A DNA stretch of 64,000 nt from Nodularia sp. LEGE 06071. Its GTDB lineage: Bacteria > Cyanobacteriota > Cyanobacteriia > Cyanobacteriales > Nostocaceae. Every line of letters begins with the position of its first letter. The stretch's first letter is position 1. Positions 17,407 to 27,938 of this stretch are shown piece by piece. The notes below the pieces were generated by a model. It was not told the DNA's origin, searched no databases, and saw only the letters and a program-made list of their open reading frames with translations. The position numbers and the translations under genes were made by a program. The stretch spans positions 186,001 to 250,000 of the forward strand of contig NZ_JADEWH010000001.1 of the NCBI RefSeq assembly GCF_015207755.1, written 5' to 3'.

Positions 17407-17430
17407 AGAGACGTTCCATGGAACGTCTCT
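17407..17430. repeat. Perfect 24-bp palindrome
   Basis: AGAGACGTTCCA and its exact reverse complement are joined head to head, giving 12-bp arms with no loop. It is followed by ACAGTGGTTTTGACT, which matches the tail of the half copy at 3281-3303. Same family as 9634-9657. It is located 33 bp after the hemE stop and could work as a terminator. Confidence 0.8.
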
Positions 17431-17463
17431 ACAGTGGTTTTGACTAGATTCAAGCTTTCCTGA

Positions 17464-18519
17464 TTAAACTTCTACAGATTTGAGTTGTTTTGCTGTTTCA
17501 AAAAAGAAAGCCACATTTTCTTCTGGAGTTTCTGGTAGTACACCATGACCAAGATTGAGAATATGACCCCAATTACCAGCTTTACGCACTGTATCCAGAA
17601 TGCGATCGCGGATAAACTCTTTAGAACCAAATAACACACCTGGGTCAAGATTTCCCTGGACTTTGACGTGTTTGCCTAATCTGGCTCTTGCTTCCGCCAT
17701 ATCCACAGCCCAATCGACAGTGACAATATCTGCACCAGATTTAGGCATTCTTTCTAGCACACCTGCACTACCGCTAACCAACAAAATCAACGGTGTATCA
17801 GGATGAGTTTGCTTGACTTGCTGAAAAACTCTTTGCTGATAAGGCAGAGCAAAGGTGTCATAATCTTGGGGACTCAATTGACCAGCCCAAGAATCGAACA
17901 TCTGCACAACTTGAGCGCCGCAGTCAATTTGATAGCGTGCATAAACGGCGATCGCATCAGCAAATTTAGCTAAGAGCTGATGTAACATCGTCGGATCTGA
18001 GAACGCCATATTTTTAATCACCGAGTAGGTTTTGGAACCTTTACCCTCCACTGCATAAGCAGCTAAAGTCCACGGCGCACCCACGAAGCCTAAAACAGTT
18101 GACTGATTGCCTACTTCTTGGCGTAACGCCTGCAATATGGTCTTAATAAACGGGAGTGATGCTTCTGGTTCTAAAGGACGCAGGCGGTCAATTTGTTCTT
18201 GGGTACGAAGGGGCGAGTTAATGATTGGGCCTTTACCTTCCGCAATGTCCATCTCAATGCCCAAACCAGGCAACGGGGTCACAATGTCGGAAAATAAAAT
18301 CACTCCGTCTGGCTGGAATGCTCTCCAAGGTTGCAGGGAAACTTCTATCGCCACTTCAGGAATTTCCGAGCGATCGCGGAAAGAAGGATACTTTTCCCTT
18401 AAATCTCGATATGCTTTCATATATCGTCCCGCTTGTCGCATCATCCAGACGGGGGGACGATCTACTACTTCACCACGCGCCGCCCGGAGGAGATGAGGAG
18501 CCGTTAACGAAACACCCAT
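17464..18519 (-). CDS. hemE: Uroporphyrinogen decarboxylase
   Basis: 351 residues. Decarboxylates the four acetate side chains of uroporphyrinogen III to coproporphyrinogen III, supplying heme and chlorophyll synthesis. Family signatures: [20 protein letters not shown] at the N-terminus, [39 protein letters not shown] and [11 protein letters not shown]. Length is normal. Starts at ATG 18519. Monocistronic, divergent from the membrane-protein gene at 18626. Confidence 0.97.
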   Translation of the reverse strand: MGVSLTAPHLLRAARGEVVDRPPVWMMRQAGRYMKAYRDLREKYPSFRDRSEIPEVAIEVSLQPWRAFQPDGVILFSDIVTPLPGLGIEMDIAEGKGPIINSPLRTQEQIDRLRPLEPEASLPFIKTILQALRQEVGNQSTVLGFVGAPWTLAAYAVEGKGSKTYSVIKNMAFSDPTMLHQLLAKFADAIAVYARYQIDCGAQVVQMFDSWAGQLSPQDYDTFALPYQQRVFQQVKQTHPDTPLILLVSGSAGVLERMPKSGADIVTVDWAVDMAEARARLGKHVKVQGNLDPGVLFGSKEFIRDRILDTVRKAGNWGHILNLGHGVLPETPEENVAFFFETAKQLKSVEV

Positions 18520-18625
18520 TTAACACTTCATCCTAAGTCATTATATTTATGCCACTGTTTAGCTTATCATTCTGAGATTACGCTTTTTCAGGAGGTTCGC
18601 CTCAAACAACAATAGTTAACTTAAT

Positions 18626-19372
18626 ATGCAAACTGACTCGAATAGTCCAACTGATGCGGTATCTAGCCGCCACCCAGGAAAATTCTTGATTCCGCGCCCC
18701 CAAAGACAAAAGTTTTTTCTCCAGTTTACCTTGATGACAGTCTTGGGGTGGGTTGTCGGTGGCATTGCCAGCATAGGTTTAGAAAAAAACATCCTGGGAG
18801 GCCTACCCCCTGCGGATTCTTTTCATTGGGTCAAAATACTTGGTAACATCGTGTTTGCCGTAGTTTTTGCCGCCGATCAAGCCCTGATCCTGCGTCGTTA
18901 TATCTCCGGTTGGCTATGGATACTGGCTACCAGTATAGGTTGGTTGATTGCTAACAGCATTGCGATCGCCTGGGTGAAATATATTTCCGCGATCGCCAGT
19001 TCCTTCAATGAAGGTGTATCTCCTGAGTTAGCCTTACTTTGGGGATTTTTGTCAACATTTTCATACATTTCCACGGGGATTTGGCTGGGACTGTGCCAAT
19101 GGTTAGTGTTACGGCGCTACCTCAAACAAGCGTGGTTGTGGATTTTTCTCCCTTCCGTGTCCTTCTTCTTGATCAGTGTTTTCGTTTGGTTGCTGTCCCT
19201 TGTGCAAGATTTGATTCCAGAAATGAATCGGACTCCTATATTGTATTGGAGTGAACAAGGATTTACAGCGATCATTCTCGGAGTTATACCAGCAATTGGC
19301 TTATGTACCTTCAAAAGAAACTCTCATCGCCCAAATAAAAGTTCTCGTTCATCTTCCCTTCCCAACAGCTAA
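18626..19372 (+). CDS. Polytopic membrane protein with internal repeat, unknown function
   Basis: 248 residues with four to six hydrophobic segments (about 32-50, 65-85, 92-115, 132-160, 167-190, 210-225). Two related segments, DQALILRRYISGWLWILA and CQWLVLRRYLKQAWLWIF, show an internal duplication of an LRRYxxxxWLWI unit, a pattern I have seen in cyanobacterial membrane proteins without known function. The C-terminal tail is Ser/Arg-rich. It ends 30 bp before the peptidase gene, so co-transcription is possible. Confidence 0.75.
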   Translation: MQTDSNSPTDAVSSRHPGKFLIPRPQRQKFFLQFTLMTVLGWVVGGIASIGLEKNILGGLPPADSFHWVKILGNIVFAVVFAADQALILRRYISGWLWILATSIGWLIANSIAIAWVKYISAIASSFNEGVSPELALLWGFLSTFSYISTGIWLGLCQWLVLRRYLKQAWLWIFLPSVSFFLISVFVWLLSLVQDLIPEMNRTPILYWSEQGFTAIILGVIPAIGLCTFKRNSHRPNKSSRSSSLPNS

Positions 19373-19402
19373 TTGCTGGATATTTTCCCTAGGTTAAAAA
19401 TT

Positions 19403-21475
19403 ATGAATAAAGATAAGGTTTTACAAAAGATAGTCACGCCACCGATTGCTGAACAACAGCCAGAGGTTTTAGAATTGCATGGCGATCGCCGCATAGACAA
19501 ATATTTTTGGATGCGCGATCTGGATAACCCGCAAGTTCCCGCCTATCTGGAAGCAGAAAACGCCTATACAGCAGCAATGACGCAGCATACCGAAGCACTG
19601 CAAACCCAGATATACAATGAAATGCTGGCGCGGATTAAAGAAACAGACTTATCAGTGCCATTCCGTAAAGATGAATATTATTATTATTCACGCACAGAAG
19701 AAGGCAAAGCTTATTCAATTCATTGTCGGAAAAAAGGTAGTTTAGACGCTCCCGAAGAAGTCCTAATAGATGAAAACGAATTAGCGAAAGGACATGATTT
19801 TTTTGAATTAGGTGTATTTGAAGTTAGTCCCAATCATCAAATATTAGCTTATTCCTGTGATACTAGCGGTTCAGAGCAATATACTCTCTGTTTTCTCGAC
19901 TTAAACACACATCAATTATATCCAGAAACAATTGCAGAAACTTATTTTTCCTTTGCCTGGGGTAACGACAATCAGACGGGCTTTTACACCAAAATTGATG
20001 ATGCTAATCGTCCTTACCAACTTCTCAAACACACATTAGGAACTTCCGCCGCCAAAGATGTGCTGATTTATGAAGAAAAAGATGATATTTATCATTTATA
20101 CGTTGGTAAAACCCGCAGCCAATCATATATCTTGATGCTTTTGCAAAGTAGCATCACTACAGAAGTTCACTATTTGGATGCTAATTATCCTCAAGGCGAA
20201 TTTCAGATAATTCACCCCAGAACTACAGGAGTAGAATATGATGTTGACCATCACAATCAAAACTTCTACATTGTTACCAACGACAAAGCCACTAATTTTA
20301 AATTAGTCAAAACTCCTGTAACTGCACCATCCCAAGAAAATTGGCAAACGATTATTCCCCACAGAGAAGATGTGCTGTTATTAGGGGTAAGCCTGTTTGC
20401 CAATCACTTAGTAATTTATGAAAGAACAGGCGGATTGCAAACTGCAAGGGTGCAAAATCTATCCACAGGCGAGGAAAATAATATTAGTTTTCCTGAACCC
20501 ACATATGAATTTGATGAAGGCAATAACCCAGAATTTCATACTAATATATTGCGCTTTCATTACACTTCTTTAATTACGCCGCAATCTGTTTTTGATTACA
20601 ACATGGAAACAAATCAGAGGGAGTTAAAAAAACAGACAGAAGTTTTGGGTGGCTACGATAAAAATCAATACGCAAGTGAGTGGCTAATGGCTACTGCGAC
20701 CGATGGCACAAAAATTCCTATCTCCATTGTCTACAAACAGGGAATTAAAAAAGATGGCAAAAATCCCTTATTACTCACAGGATACGGTGCTTATGGTTCT
20801 TCTTACCCGGCATCATTTTCATCCACGAGATTAACACTATTAGACCGGGGAGTAGTATTTGCCATTGCTCATATTCGTGGTGGCGAGGAAATGGGGCGAA
20901 AGTGGTATGAAGAAGGCAAATTTTTACACAAGAAGAATACCTTTACTGATTTTATCGCTTGTGCAGAGTATTTAATTGCTAAAAATTGGACAGCAAGCGA
21001 TCGCCTAGCAATTACTGGTGGTAGTGCAGGGGGTTTATTAATGGGTGCAGTCATCAATATGCGTCCTGATTTGTTTAAAGCCGTAATCGCCAATGTCCCC
21101 TTTGTAGACGTAGTAACAACAATTCTGGATACCTCTCTACCTCTGTCAGCAATGGAATGGGAAGAATGGGGAAATCCCAACGACAAAGTTTATTATGACT
21201 ACATGAAATCTTACTCACCCTACGATCAAGTCGAAGCCAAAGAGTACCCAGATTTATTAATTACCGCCGGCTTAAATGATTCTCGCGTCAAATATTGGGA
21301 ACCCGCCAAATGGACAGCCAAACTCCGGGAACTCAAAACAGATAATCATCTGCTGTTGCTGAAAACCAATATGGGTGCAGGACATAGCGGCGCATCTGGA
21401 CGTTATGAAAGCTTGCGAGAACTAGCTTTTGAAGACGCTTTTATTCTCGATAGGTTGGGTTTGGGAAATACTTGA
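19403..21475 (+). CDS. S9-family serine peptidase (oligopeptidase B / prolyl oligopeptidase type)
   Basis: 690 residues. N-terminal part: DKYFWMRDLDNPQVPAYLEAEN and a beta-propeller. C-terminal alpha/beta-hydrolase: YGAYGSSYPASFSSTRLTLL, AHIRGGEEMGRKWYEEGK, nucleophile Ser in TGGSAGGLLMG, Asp in TAGLNDSRVKYWEPAKW and His in NMGAGHSGASGRY. Such peptidases cut short peptides after Pro or basic residues; the RGGEEMGRKWYEEGK region resembles oligopeptidase B more than PEP. ATG 19403 is preferred; TTG 19373 is less likely. Confidence 0.92.
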   Translation: MNKDKVLQKIVTPPIAEQQPEVLELHGDRRIDKYFWMRDLDNPQVPAYLEAENAYTAAMTQHTEALQTQIYNEMLARIKETDLSVPFRKDEYYYYSRTEEGKAYSIHCRKKGSLDAPEEVLIDENELAKGHDFFELGVFEVSPNHQILAYSCDTSGSEQYTLCFLDLNTHQLYPETIAETYFSFAWGNDNQTGFYTKIDDANRPYQLLKHTLGTSAAKDVLIYEEKDDIYHLYVGKTRSQSYILMLLQSSITTEVHYLDANYPQGEFQIIHPRTTGVEYDVDHHNQNFYIVTNDKATNFKLVKTPVTAPSQENWQTIIPHREDVLLLGVSLFANHLVIYERTGGLQTARVQNLSTGEENNISFPEPTYEFDEGNNPEFHTNILRFHYTSLITPQSVFDYNMETNQRELKKQTEVLGGYDKNQYASEWLMATATDGTKIPISIVYKQGIKKDGKNPLLLTGYGAYGSSYPASFSSTRLTLLDRGVVFAIAHIRGGEEMGRKWYEEGKFLHKKNTFTDFIACAEYLIAKNWTASDRLAITGGSAGGLLMGAVINMRPDLFKAVIANVPFVDVVTTILDTSLPLSAMEWEEWGNPNDKVYYDYMKSYSPYDQVEAKEYPDLLITAGLNDSRVKYWEPAKWTAKLRELKTDNHLLLLKTNMGAGHSGASGRYESLRELAFEDAFILDRLGLGNT

Positions 21476-21550
21476 TCTAAATGATTCGTGATTAACTAAA
21501 ATCCTGGTATCTTGAAGATAAGTAGCTCAAACTAAAAAAACGTAACACCC

Positions 21551-21583
21551 AGATCCCCGACTTCTTAGAGAAGTCGGGGATCT
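21551..21583. terminator. 33-nt hairpin, 15-bp perfect stem
   Basis: AGATCCCCGACTTCT, a 3-nt loop (TAG), then the exact reverse complement. It lies 75 bp after the peptidase stop and upstream of the convergent permease 3' end. This hairpin type recurs in many cyanobacterial genomes as a dispersed palindrome. There is no clear U-run, so it may be a repeat that happens to act as a terminator. Confidence 0.7.
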
Positions 21584-21712
21584 ATATCCTCAATGTTTTA
21601 TGTTTAATTATGTTGACCTACTTACTAGGATTGTAAAAGTTATAACCAACTCTGAGATATATCGCACATCCTGATCAAATTGAGACAGATTACCGACTCT
21701 CAGAAAAAATGA

Positions 21713-23023
21713 TTAATCATATCCACTCATTGCCAGTATTTGTTTGATGATCAATACTGATGCAATTCCCATGATCACAATCAATGTCACTCTACCACCA
21801 GGAACGAGCGGTTGATTCATACTATTTAATTGTTGTTCTTGACGTTGTTTCCAAGTCATTAATGCTGGAATTATCCCGCCTAACACTGAAATACTAAAGG
21901 TTCCCGCGAAATCCAGGGCGTTAAAGAAAATGCTGGGATTAATTGCGCCCAAACTCATAGGAGGTAAGAGAATTAGTGAATAAAGCGGTAGGCGGCTGGA
22001 AGCTTTATCCTGTGCAACTGGGAACACATCTTTAAAAAAATCTAGCAACCCGTAGACAAAACCAATAAACGAAGTTGCGATCGCAAACTCTGAGAAAATA
22101 GATAATAAAATCCCCAACCATTCCCCAGCACCACCCGCCCGCAGTATTTGCAGTGGGTCAAGATTAGCTGTGCTGTTGACAATATCAGGACTAATACTGC
22201 CCAAAATTACCGCATTCCATGCCAAAAACATGATTAAGGGAATCAGAGAACCAATAATAATCGACTGCCGAATTTTGGGAATATCTCCTTCCAACTGAGT
22301 CACAACTACTGGGACAACATTATGGAAAAACAGCGCCACCAACATCACTGATACAGCACTCCCCAAAGCTGTCCAGTTGTGAGTCAACAGTTGCATACTC
22401 TTCACCTGTCCTCCTCCTAGAAACAATAGTCCCAGAAATGAAGTAATCACAATTACCACAAAGACGCTGTTGAGTTTCTCAATGAATTTTTGTCGCCCCA
22501 GGTACATCATGCCACCAAATAAAAAGGTGAAGGTAATTGTCCCCACCCAAGCCGGCGGAATGTTTTCTAGTCCCCACACCTGAGAAGCCCCAGAGACTAA
22601 AATATTTCCCCCTTGAGTCATGTAAGCCACCAGCAAAGCATAGTGCAGAAACAGATACGCAGCGCCAGCAATTCGCGCCCCCACAAACCCCAAAATCCCC
22701 TCGACCATTGCCAACAACCCAACACTCAAACGCCCTTCTAGACGCATAGCATTCACACAAACTTCTGCCAGCAACAGACCAGAAATTACCGTGTACAGCC
22801 ACACAGCAATTAACAACACTGTAGATGGTACAACCCCAGACGGTAGAGTTACCGCAGGTAGTGCCAAAATACCAGCCCCAACCGTTGTTCCTGCAATCAG
22901 CGCAATATTTCCCAACACACTACCCGGTTGATGATTGAACTTATTTTCATCAAATTCGACGTGAGAACATAATCGAGTAACTTCCTCTGGATGCAACTGG
23001 AAAACAGTTTTTGTAGGGGTCAT
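21713..23023 (-). CDS. Aromatic amino-acid permease (HAAAP/Tyr-Trp type)
   Basis: 436 residues with about 11 membrane helices. N-terminal motif GSVLGNIALIAGTTVGAGILALPAVTLPSG fits the Trp/Tyr permease (HAAAP) branch of the APC superfamily; also FHNVVPVVVTQLEGD, typical of TyrP/TnaB relatives. Probably an inner-membrane proton-coupled importer of tyrosine or tryptophan; specificity not decided. A 40-residue hydrophilic N-terminus precedes the first helix. Monocistronic. Confidence 0.87.
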   Translation of the reverse strand: MTPTKTVFQLHPEEVTRLCSHVEFDENKFNHQPGSVLGNIALIAGTTVGAGILALPAVTLPSGVVPSTVLLIAVWLYTVISGLLLAEVCVNAMRLEGRLSVGLLAMVEGILGFVGARIAGAAYLFLHYALLVAYMTQGGNILVSGASQVWGLENIPPAWVGTITFTFLFGGMMYLGRQKFIEKLNSVFVVIVITSFLGLLFLGGGQVKSMQLLTHNWTALGSAVSVMLVALFFHNVVPVVVTQLEGDIPKIRQSIIIGSLIPLIMFLAWNAVILGSISPDIVNSTANLDPLQILRAGGAGEWLGILLSIFSEFAIATSFIGFVYGLLDFFKDVFPVAQDKASSRLPLYSLILLPPMSLGAINPSIFFNALDFAGTFSISVLGGIIPALMTWKQRQEQQLNSMNQPLVPGGRVTLIVIMGIASVLIIKQILAMSGYD

Positions 23024-23793
23024 GCTGAAATAAGTGTCCGAACTGAGTGCAGACTGTTAAGTTATGTGACTAATTTTAGCAAAAGCTTCAACTTACTGCT
23101 TTTACAGTCAAATAAGCATGAGCAAAAGTATTGAGGATTTACGCAAAAAACCACACTTCGACAAGCTCAGTGACCACTCAAACTCTCATGACTCGGTTTA
23201 CTCTGCGTCTGGTGTGGTTCGTTCCTCAATAAAATTTCATCCTAAAAAATAGAAAAATTGACTAGACAGCTAAGTATCGTACTTTGACCAATAAGCATAA
23301 ACTGGATTAATAAATTTTGATCGCGTTTACTGGTCTAGTGACTACTAAATTAGCCGTATTAATCTGTGTACCCTGTGTTCAGCCACAACCTGTCTAAATC
23401 TGGGTTAATTAACTTTTATGTTTACCTTACTTAGGCGATAAATACTATATTCATGACCAGAATTTGAATCAAAGGTGATGACAATTCTGTATCTTTAACT
23501 CTACGGTAATCAGTAGAACTGGAGATACTACGGTGAATTAGAATTGAGATATCGAGTTATTATAAAGTCGGTGAAAAATATTCTGTAATTTTGCGTATAA
23601 TCAAGAGGTACTTGCTAAACCTATAGCTTGGAAGTTTTCTGTTCCCGATGTTTTTTACGTGGGTAAGAATCATCAAATAGGCAAAAGCAAAACCTGAGCC
23701 AATCCAGGATCAGATCGATTCTATCCTTGCGGGATGTCTCGGTTATTATCTCAAGCAAGACTATAAAACCCCATTCAATCTTCTGGAGAAGAG
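23024..23793. other. 770-bp intergenic region
   Basis: It lies between the permease and the REC-only gene and contains a diverged copy (23178-23227) of the repeat at 3517-3567. The rest is AT-rich with no supported gene; a short minus-strand ORF at 23621-23812 has no recognisable features. No RNA gene seen. Confidence 0.5.
23178..23227. repeat. Diverged copy of the dispersed repeat at 3517-3567
   Basis: Begins TCAAACTCTCATGACTC and ends GTGGTTCGTTCCTC, matching the copy at 3517-3567 in both ends and in spacing. Confidence 0.6.
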
Positions 23794-24249
23794 ATGTATC
23801 TGGCACATTCATTCATGAGTGATGAGAAGAAGCAAAATCCTCAGCAGCCCTTAATCTTGGTAGTGGAAGATCATGATGATAGTCTACTGCTGATTGGTTA
23901 TGCCCTTGAGTCACTTGGCTGTAGATTCATTTGTCAAAATGACAGTTCAACTACGTTACTAGTGGCAAAAGAGTATCAGCCAGACCTAATCATGTTAGAT
24001 ATTCTATTACCAGGTCTTAGCGGCACCGATGTTGTGCATTATCTCAAACAAGAACCTCTAACTTGCGAAATTCCGGTGCTTGCAGTTACGGCTTTAGCTA
24101 GTAGAGAGGATCGAGAACGCCTCCTATCAACCGGCTTTGATGACTACATCAGTAAACCTTACATGATCGAGGATCTAGAGGCAATAATTCGCCGCCTGCT
24201 ACGTGGTAAGCTCAATTCTCCCTCGACTCTTAAGAGTGCTGAGTGCTAA
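23794..24249 (+). CDS. Single-domain response regulator (REC only)
   Basis: 151 residues: a CheY-like receiver with ILVVEDHDDSLLLIGYAL, phospho-acceptor Asp in DLIMLDILLPGLSG, Thr/Ala in VLAVTALAS and Lys in FDDYISKPY, and no output domain. It likely relays phosphate to or from the two hybrid kinases next to it, whose genes converge on it (27-bp gap). GGAG at 23785-23788 fits ATG 23794; ATG 23815 is an alternative. Confidence 0.9.
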   Translation: MYLAHSFMSDEKKQNPQQPLILVVEDHDDSLLLIGYALESLGCRFICQNDSSTTLLVAKEYQPDLIMLDILLPGLSGTDVVHYLKQEPLTCEIPVLAVTALASREDRERLLSTGFDDYISKPYMIEDLEAIIRRLLRGKLNSPSTLKSAEC

Positions 24250-24276
24250 GTCAAAAGAGGAAAAATAACTCTATGA

Positions 24277-25413
24277 TTAATGACTACTATATTTTGGTAG
24301 GGTGACGGTGAATACACTACCTCGCCCTTGTTCAGAGGTCAGTGCAATTGTGCCACCATGTGCTTCTACAATTCGGCTCGATAGATGCAGACCTAAGCCA
24401 CTACCAGAGCGTTTATTTCTACCTTGGCGAAACCGCTCAAAAACAGTTGGTTGGTCTTCAGGCGCAATGCCATAACCGGTATCTGTAACCTCGATAATTA
24501 CCCAATCCTTTTCCTGAGAATTAGCTGATTTTTCCCAAATACAAACTTCTATCCCTCCGGTATCTGTAAACTTGATGGCGTTGCCAATTAAGTTATTAAA
24601 TACGCGTCGTAGTTCTAGGGGATCGCCCATTACTACACCAGCAGTTTTTTTGTGTAAATCTAATTTACTCACATCTATTTTCAGCACTAAGTTTTTCTCG
24701 CTAGCAAGGGGAGTCAGTTCGGCACTGACTTCTTGAATAATTTCTGGTAGATTGCACTCCACATCGTTTAAAGTCTTTTTACCTGCCTCGAAGCGATAGA
24801 CTTCTAATAAGGTGTTTACCATCTGCATTAAATTTTCATTACTGCGAATCATCACAGCGATCGCTTGTTTCATTTCCGGAGAAATTTTGCAGAAGGTTTC
24901 CTCTTGAAACAACCCCAACATCCGGTCAGCAGCGACTAACGGGGTACGCAAATCATGAGTTAAACGCGAAACAAAGTCTTCGCGCTGACGTGCCATCTTT
25001 TTTTGTTCGTCCAGACTGTGTTTGAGGCGCAACAGCGATCGCACTCTGGCTAAAAGTTCATCTGTATCAAATGGTTTACGAATAAAGTCATCAGCCCCAG
25101 CATCCAACCCTTCCACTACACTGGATTGGTGAAAAGCAGTAATTAGCAAAATGGGAATATAGCTGACATTAAGATCAGGATTATTACGGATGCGCCGAGT
25201 CACTTCATAACCATCAATTCCTGGCATCATCACATCTAACAAAATCAAATCGGGAGGAGATTGTTCAATTTGCTGCAAAGCTGTTAAACCATCTGCAACC
25301 AAATCAATCTCATAACCCTCACTTTCTAGAATCGTTTGCACCAAGATGAGATTATCTCTAGTATCATCAACGGCGAGAATACGGTCAATTTTTGGCTTTT
25401 CCACAACAGACAT
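24277..25413 (-). CDS. Hybrid histidine kinase (REC-HisKA-HATPase)
   Basis: 378 residues. N-terminal receiver (ILAVDDTRDNLILVQTIL; Asp in DLILLDVMMPGIDGYE; Lys in DDFIRKPFD), then HisKA with H-box SRLTHDLRTPLVAADRM, then HATPase with NLIGNAIKFTD, DTGYGIAPEDQPTVFERF and SGLGLHLSS. Soluble. It follows the kinase gene at 25445-26779 by 31 bp, so both probably form one operon. The receiver-first order suggests it is itself an acceptor of phosphate from another kinase. Confidence 0.93.
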   Translation of the reverse strand: MSVVEKPKIDRILAVDDTRDNLILVQTILESEGYEIDLVADGLTALQQIEQSPPDLILLDVMMPGIDGYEVTRRIRNNPDLNVSYIPILLITAFHQSSVVEGLDAGADDFIRKPFDTDELLARVRSLLRLKHSLDEQKKMARQREDFVSRLTHDLRTPLVAADRMLGLFQEETFCKISPEMKQAIAVMIRSNENLMQMVNTLLEVYRFEAGKKTLNDVECNLPEIIQEVSAELTPLASEKNLVLKIDVSKLDLHKKTAGVVMGDPLELRRVFNNLIGNAIKFTDTGGIEVCIWEKSANSQEKDWVIIEVTDTGYGIAPEDQPTVFERFRQGRNKRSGSGLGLHLSSRIVEAHGGTIALTSEQGRGSVFTVTLPKYSSH

Positions 25414-25444
25414 GGTTTATCAACGGTTTATGAGAATAAATAAT

Positions 25445-26779
25445 TTATAGCTTCAGATGGGGAAAACCCATTGATGCTTTACTGGATTTGGGGAGGGACT
25501 GATGAGGATTCTCAACAGAGCAAAAAATATCGGGACTATCGAAATTTAAAGCTGGAAGGCTGCCCACTTTGGTTGGTAAGGATAGTTGCCGTGGTATTTC
25601 AATTCTAAACATAGAACCAACCCCTAATTGACTTTCCAAAATAATTTTGCCGCCCATCATTTGCACCAAGGAATCTATAATCGCTAAACCTAGCCCTGTA
25701 CCAGGATATTTGCGCGTCATACTTTGATCCACTTGTCGGAACGCTTCAAAAATATGTTTAAAATCTCTGGGTGCTATCCCAATACCTGTATCCCGAACGG
25801 CGATCGCCAATTGGTTTTGCGGCAGTTCTTTAACTTCCACCCAAATACAACCGGAATCAGTAAATTTAATGGCATTGGATAATAAATTGATTAAAATCTG
25901 CCGCACACGCACTGAATCATTAAATATCAGAGGTTGTTGCATATCTATATCGACTCGCAAAGACAACTTCTTGGCTTCAGCCAAAGAACGCATTTCGGCA
26001 ACGGCGATTTTGATAGTTTTTGTTAAATCAAATAATTCCGGCTTTAACTCTAGTCGTCCTCCTTCCAGCTTGGAAAAATCAAGCACTTCATTTAACAACA
26101 TCAGTAAATTCTTACCATTATTCAATATCCGCTCCACCATGTCTATTTGCTGATGGGTAAGCTGACCGAACTTAGGGCGCAATAATATTTGAGAAAATCC
26201 AATAATGGCATTCATCGGAGTCCGCAATTCATGAGACATCGTTGCCAAAAACTGGGATTTGAGCCGTGATGCTTCCAACAGCTTGAAGTTTTGTAACTGA
26301 ATTTGTTGTCTTTGTTGTTCTAGTTCTTGATTTTTCCGAACTAGTTGCTCATTAGTTTCTCTCAGTTGCTGGTTTGCCAAAGCTGTCTGCATTTCAGCAC
26401 GGTGGATGCGAATGGCATGGCGTAAAACTTGTGCCAAAGTTTCTGAACATACCCTAGATTTAGAAAGATAGTCTGTAGCACCAGCTTTCATTAATTCGAC
26501 AGCGCTTTGTTCATCTTTTTGGGCTGCTAGGACTACTAAAGGAACTTTGATTTCCGCAGCGCGTAATCTTTGGATCAGTGCTAACCCGTCCTGATCTGGT
26601 AAGCGATCATCGAGGAAAACACAATCATAAGTAGTAGTTTTTAAAGTAGTCAGGGCGTTATATCCATCAGTTACCTCAGACAGTTCCATACAAACACCGG
26701 TTTGAGTCAATGCTCGACGCACTGCCATGCGATCTACTTCATTATCGTCTACAACCAAAATTCTCAGCGTTTCTTTCAT
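25445..26779 (-). CDS. Hybrid histidine kinase (REC-coiled coil-HisKA-HATPase)
   Basis: 444 residues. Receiver (ILVVDDNEVDRMAVRRAL; Asp in DCVFLDDRLPDQDGL; Lys in TDYLSKSRV), a Gln-rich coiled coil (about 130-170), HisKA with SHELRTPMNAIIGFSQILL, HATPase with NLLSNAIKF, DTGIGIAPRDFKHIFEAF and GTGLGLAII, and a 50-residue tail. First gene of the two-kinase operon. Cytoplasmic; signal unknown. Confidence 0.93.
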   Translation of the reverse strand: MKETLRILVVDDNEVDRMAVRRALTQTGVCMELSEVTDGYNALTTLKTTTYDCVFLDDRLPDQDGLALIQRLRAAEIKVPLVVLAAQKDEQSAVELMKAGATDYLSKSRVCSETLAQVLRHAIRIHRAEMQTALANQQLRETNEQLVRKNQELEQQRQQIQLQNFKLLEASRLKSQFLATMSHELRTPMNAIIGFSQILLRPKFGQLTHQQIDMVERILNNGKNLLMLLNEVLDFSKLEGGRLELKPELFDLTKTIKIAVAEMRSLAEAKKLSLRVDIDMQQPLIFNDSVRVRQILINLLSNAIKFTDSGCIWVEVKELPQNQLAIAVRDTGIGIAPRDFKHIFEAFRQVDQSMTRKYPGTGLGLAIIDSLVQMMGGKIILESQLGVGSMFRIEIPRQLSLPTKVGSLPALNFDSPDIFCSVENPHQSLPKSSKASMGFPHLKL

Positions 26780-27938
26780 TGGTTTTTATTTTCGCTGTCA
26801 AATACAGGTTGATGTATGGCATCACTATTTTCCAACTATCCCACTCAATAATTTTGTTTGAATTTGAGATATGATTTTCATCAAGTTTTGCCCTCTCATC
26901 TATTGATTTTTATTTTTAGGATCAAATTCGCTAGGATTCAGAATAGGGAATTTCGGATAATATCCTACATTTATGCAGTCATGCCATAGTTTTACCCCAA
27001 TTAGTCCCGATCCCAGGCTGAAAAATCTAGCCAGCAACTTTTAAGTTTTAACTTTTCATCCTCCTCTCTGTCTTGATCCTGATTTGATTCGCGATCGCAA
27101 CTACAGAGGTTGATCTCGGTTTACTATCGCTGTTTGCTCAAGTCAAGGAAATTGACATAAAGTCAGAGAAAATACTTTATTAACCCTCAAAACAATTGTA
27201 AATGAGTGTGCTAACGCCCGTCGTCAGTCATTAGTGAGAGTTACGTACTAAAATCATGTACCGTAAGCCTGAACAGTTTGACTGACTCGGTAGCTGAGGT
27301 TAAGTAAAGCTCAAATTCTTGCCAACGCCAGTCATACACATCTACCGAATTGAAATTCGCCTCTGACAGAACCCTTGTAGATAGGTGACATGGAATGTCT
27401 TTACTTTCTGGGAAATGTCTTATGGAATCCCCATTCATGGTGCTTTTTGCGGTTTCGAGGCTTTTTGTGAGCGGCGCTGGACTCATGCCTGTATTTTTTT
27501 GGCGATCGCTAACTGGCAAAGTTATAAAACTCACAAAAACTTCATCCTGAAACACTTGGGGAATAGGATGATGATCATCTGCTATGATCAATTGGGATAA
27601 TCTTCCTCAGTATAGAAGTTTTCAATTGTTTTGATTTATTCATCTTTTTTGGGAATTTCTATTAAAGCTTTAGAATATTATTAAATAACTTTCTACTCCT
27701 GGAGATATGACATCAATTAGAACCTCGTCTTAATTTTCCTGATTTATGGGCAAAATGACGATATATCTTTAGTTAGATTTTTAACAAAATTTAGGGTGAA
27801 AAAACCGCAGATTTACTATTTCTACCGATGGATGCGGAATTGCAAAAATATCATCTACCTTTGGTTTGGGAAAATAGGATAAACTGCATAAAAAAGGTCA
27901 TATTCCGCAAGATGCAATTATCAACAGCGAGTGTAGCA
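26780..27938. other. 1.16-kb intergenic region between divergent signalling genes
   Basis: It separates the start of the kinase operon from the NarL-type regulator. ORFs on both strands at 27241-27600 overlap each other and lack recognisable domains or ribosome sites, so I call none. Parts may be decayed sequence. No tRNA or structured RNA recognised. Confidence 0.45.

Noticed and set aside
23621-23812. 63-aa ORF on the minus strand
   Set aside because: No motif, no ribosome site; it overlaps the start of the REC-only gene.
27241-27600. Overlapping ORFs on both strands
   Set aside because: Mutually overlapping, no ribosome site, low-complexity composition and no recognised family; treated as non-coding.
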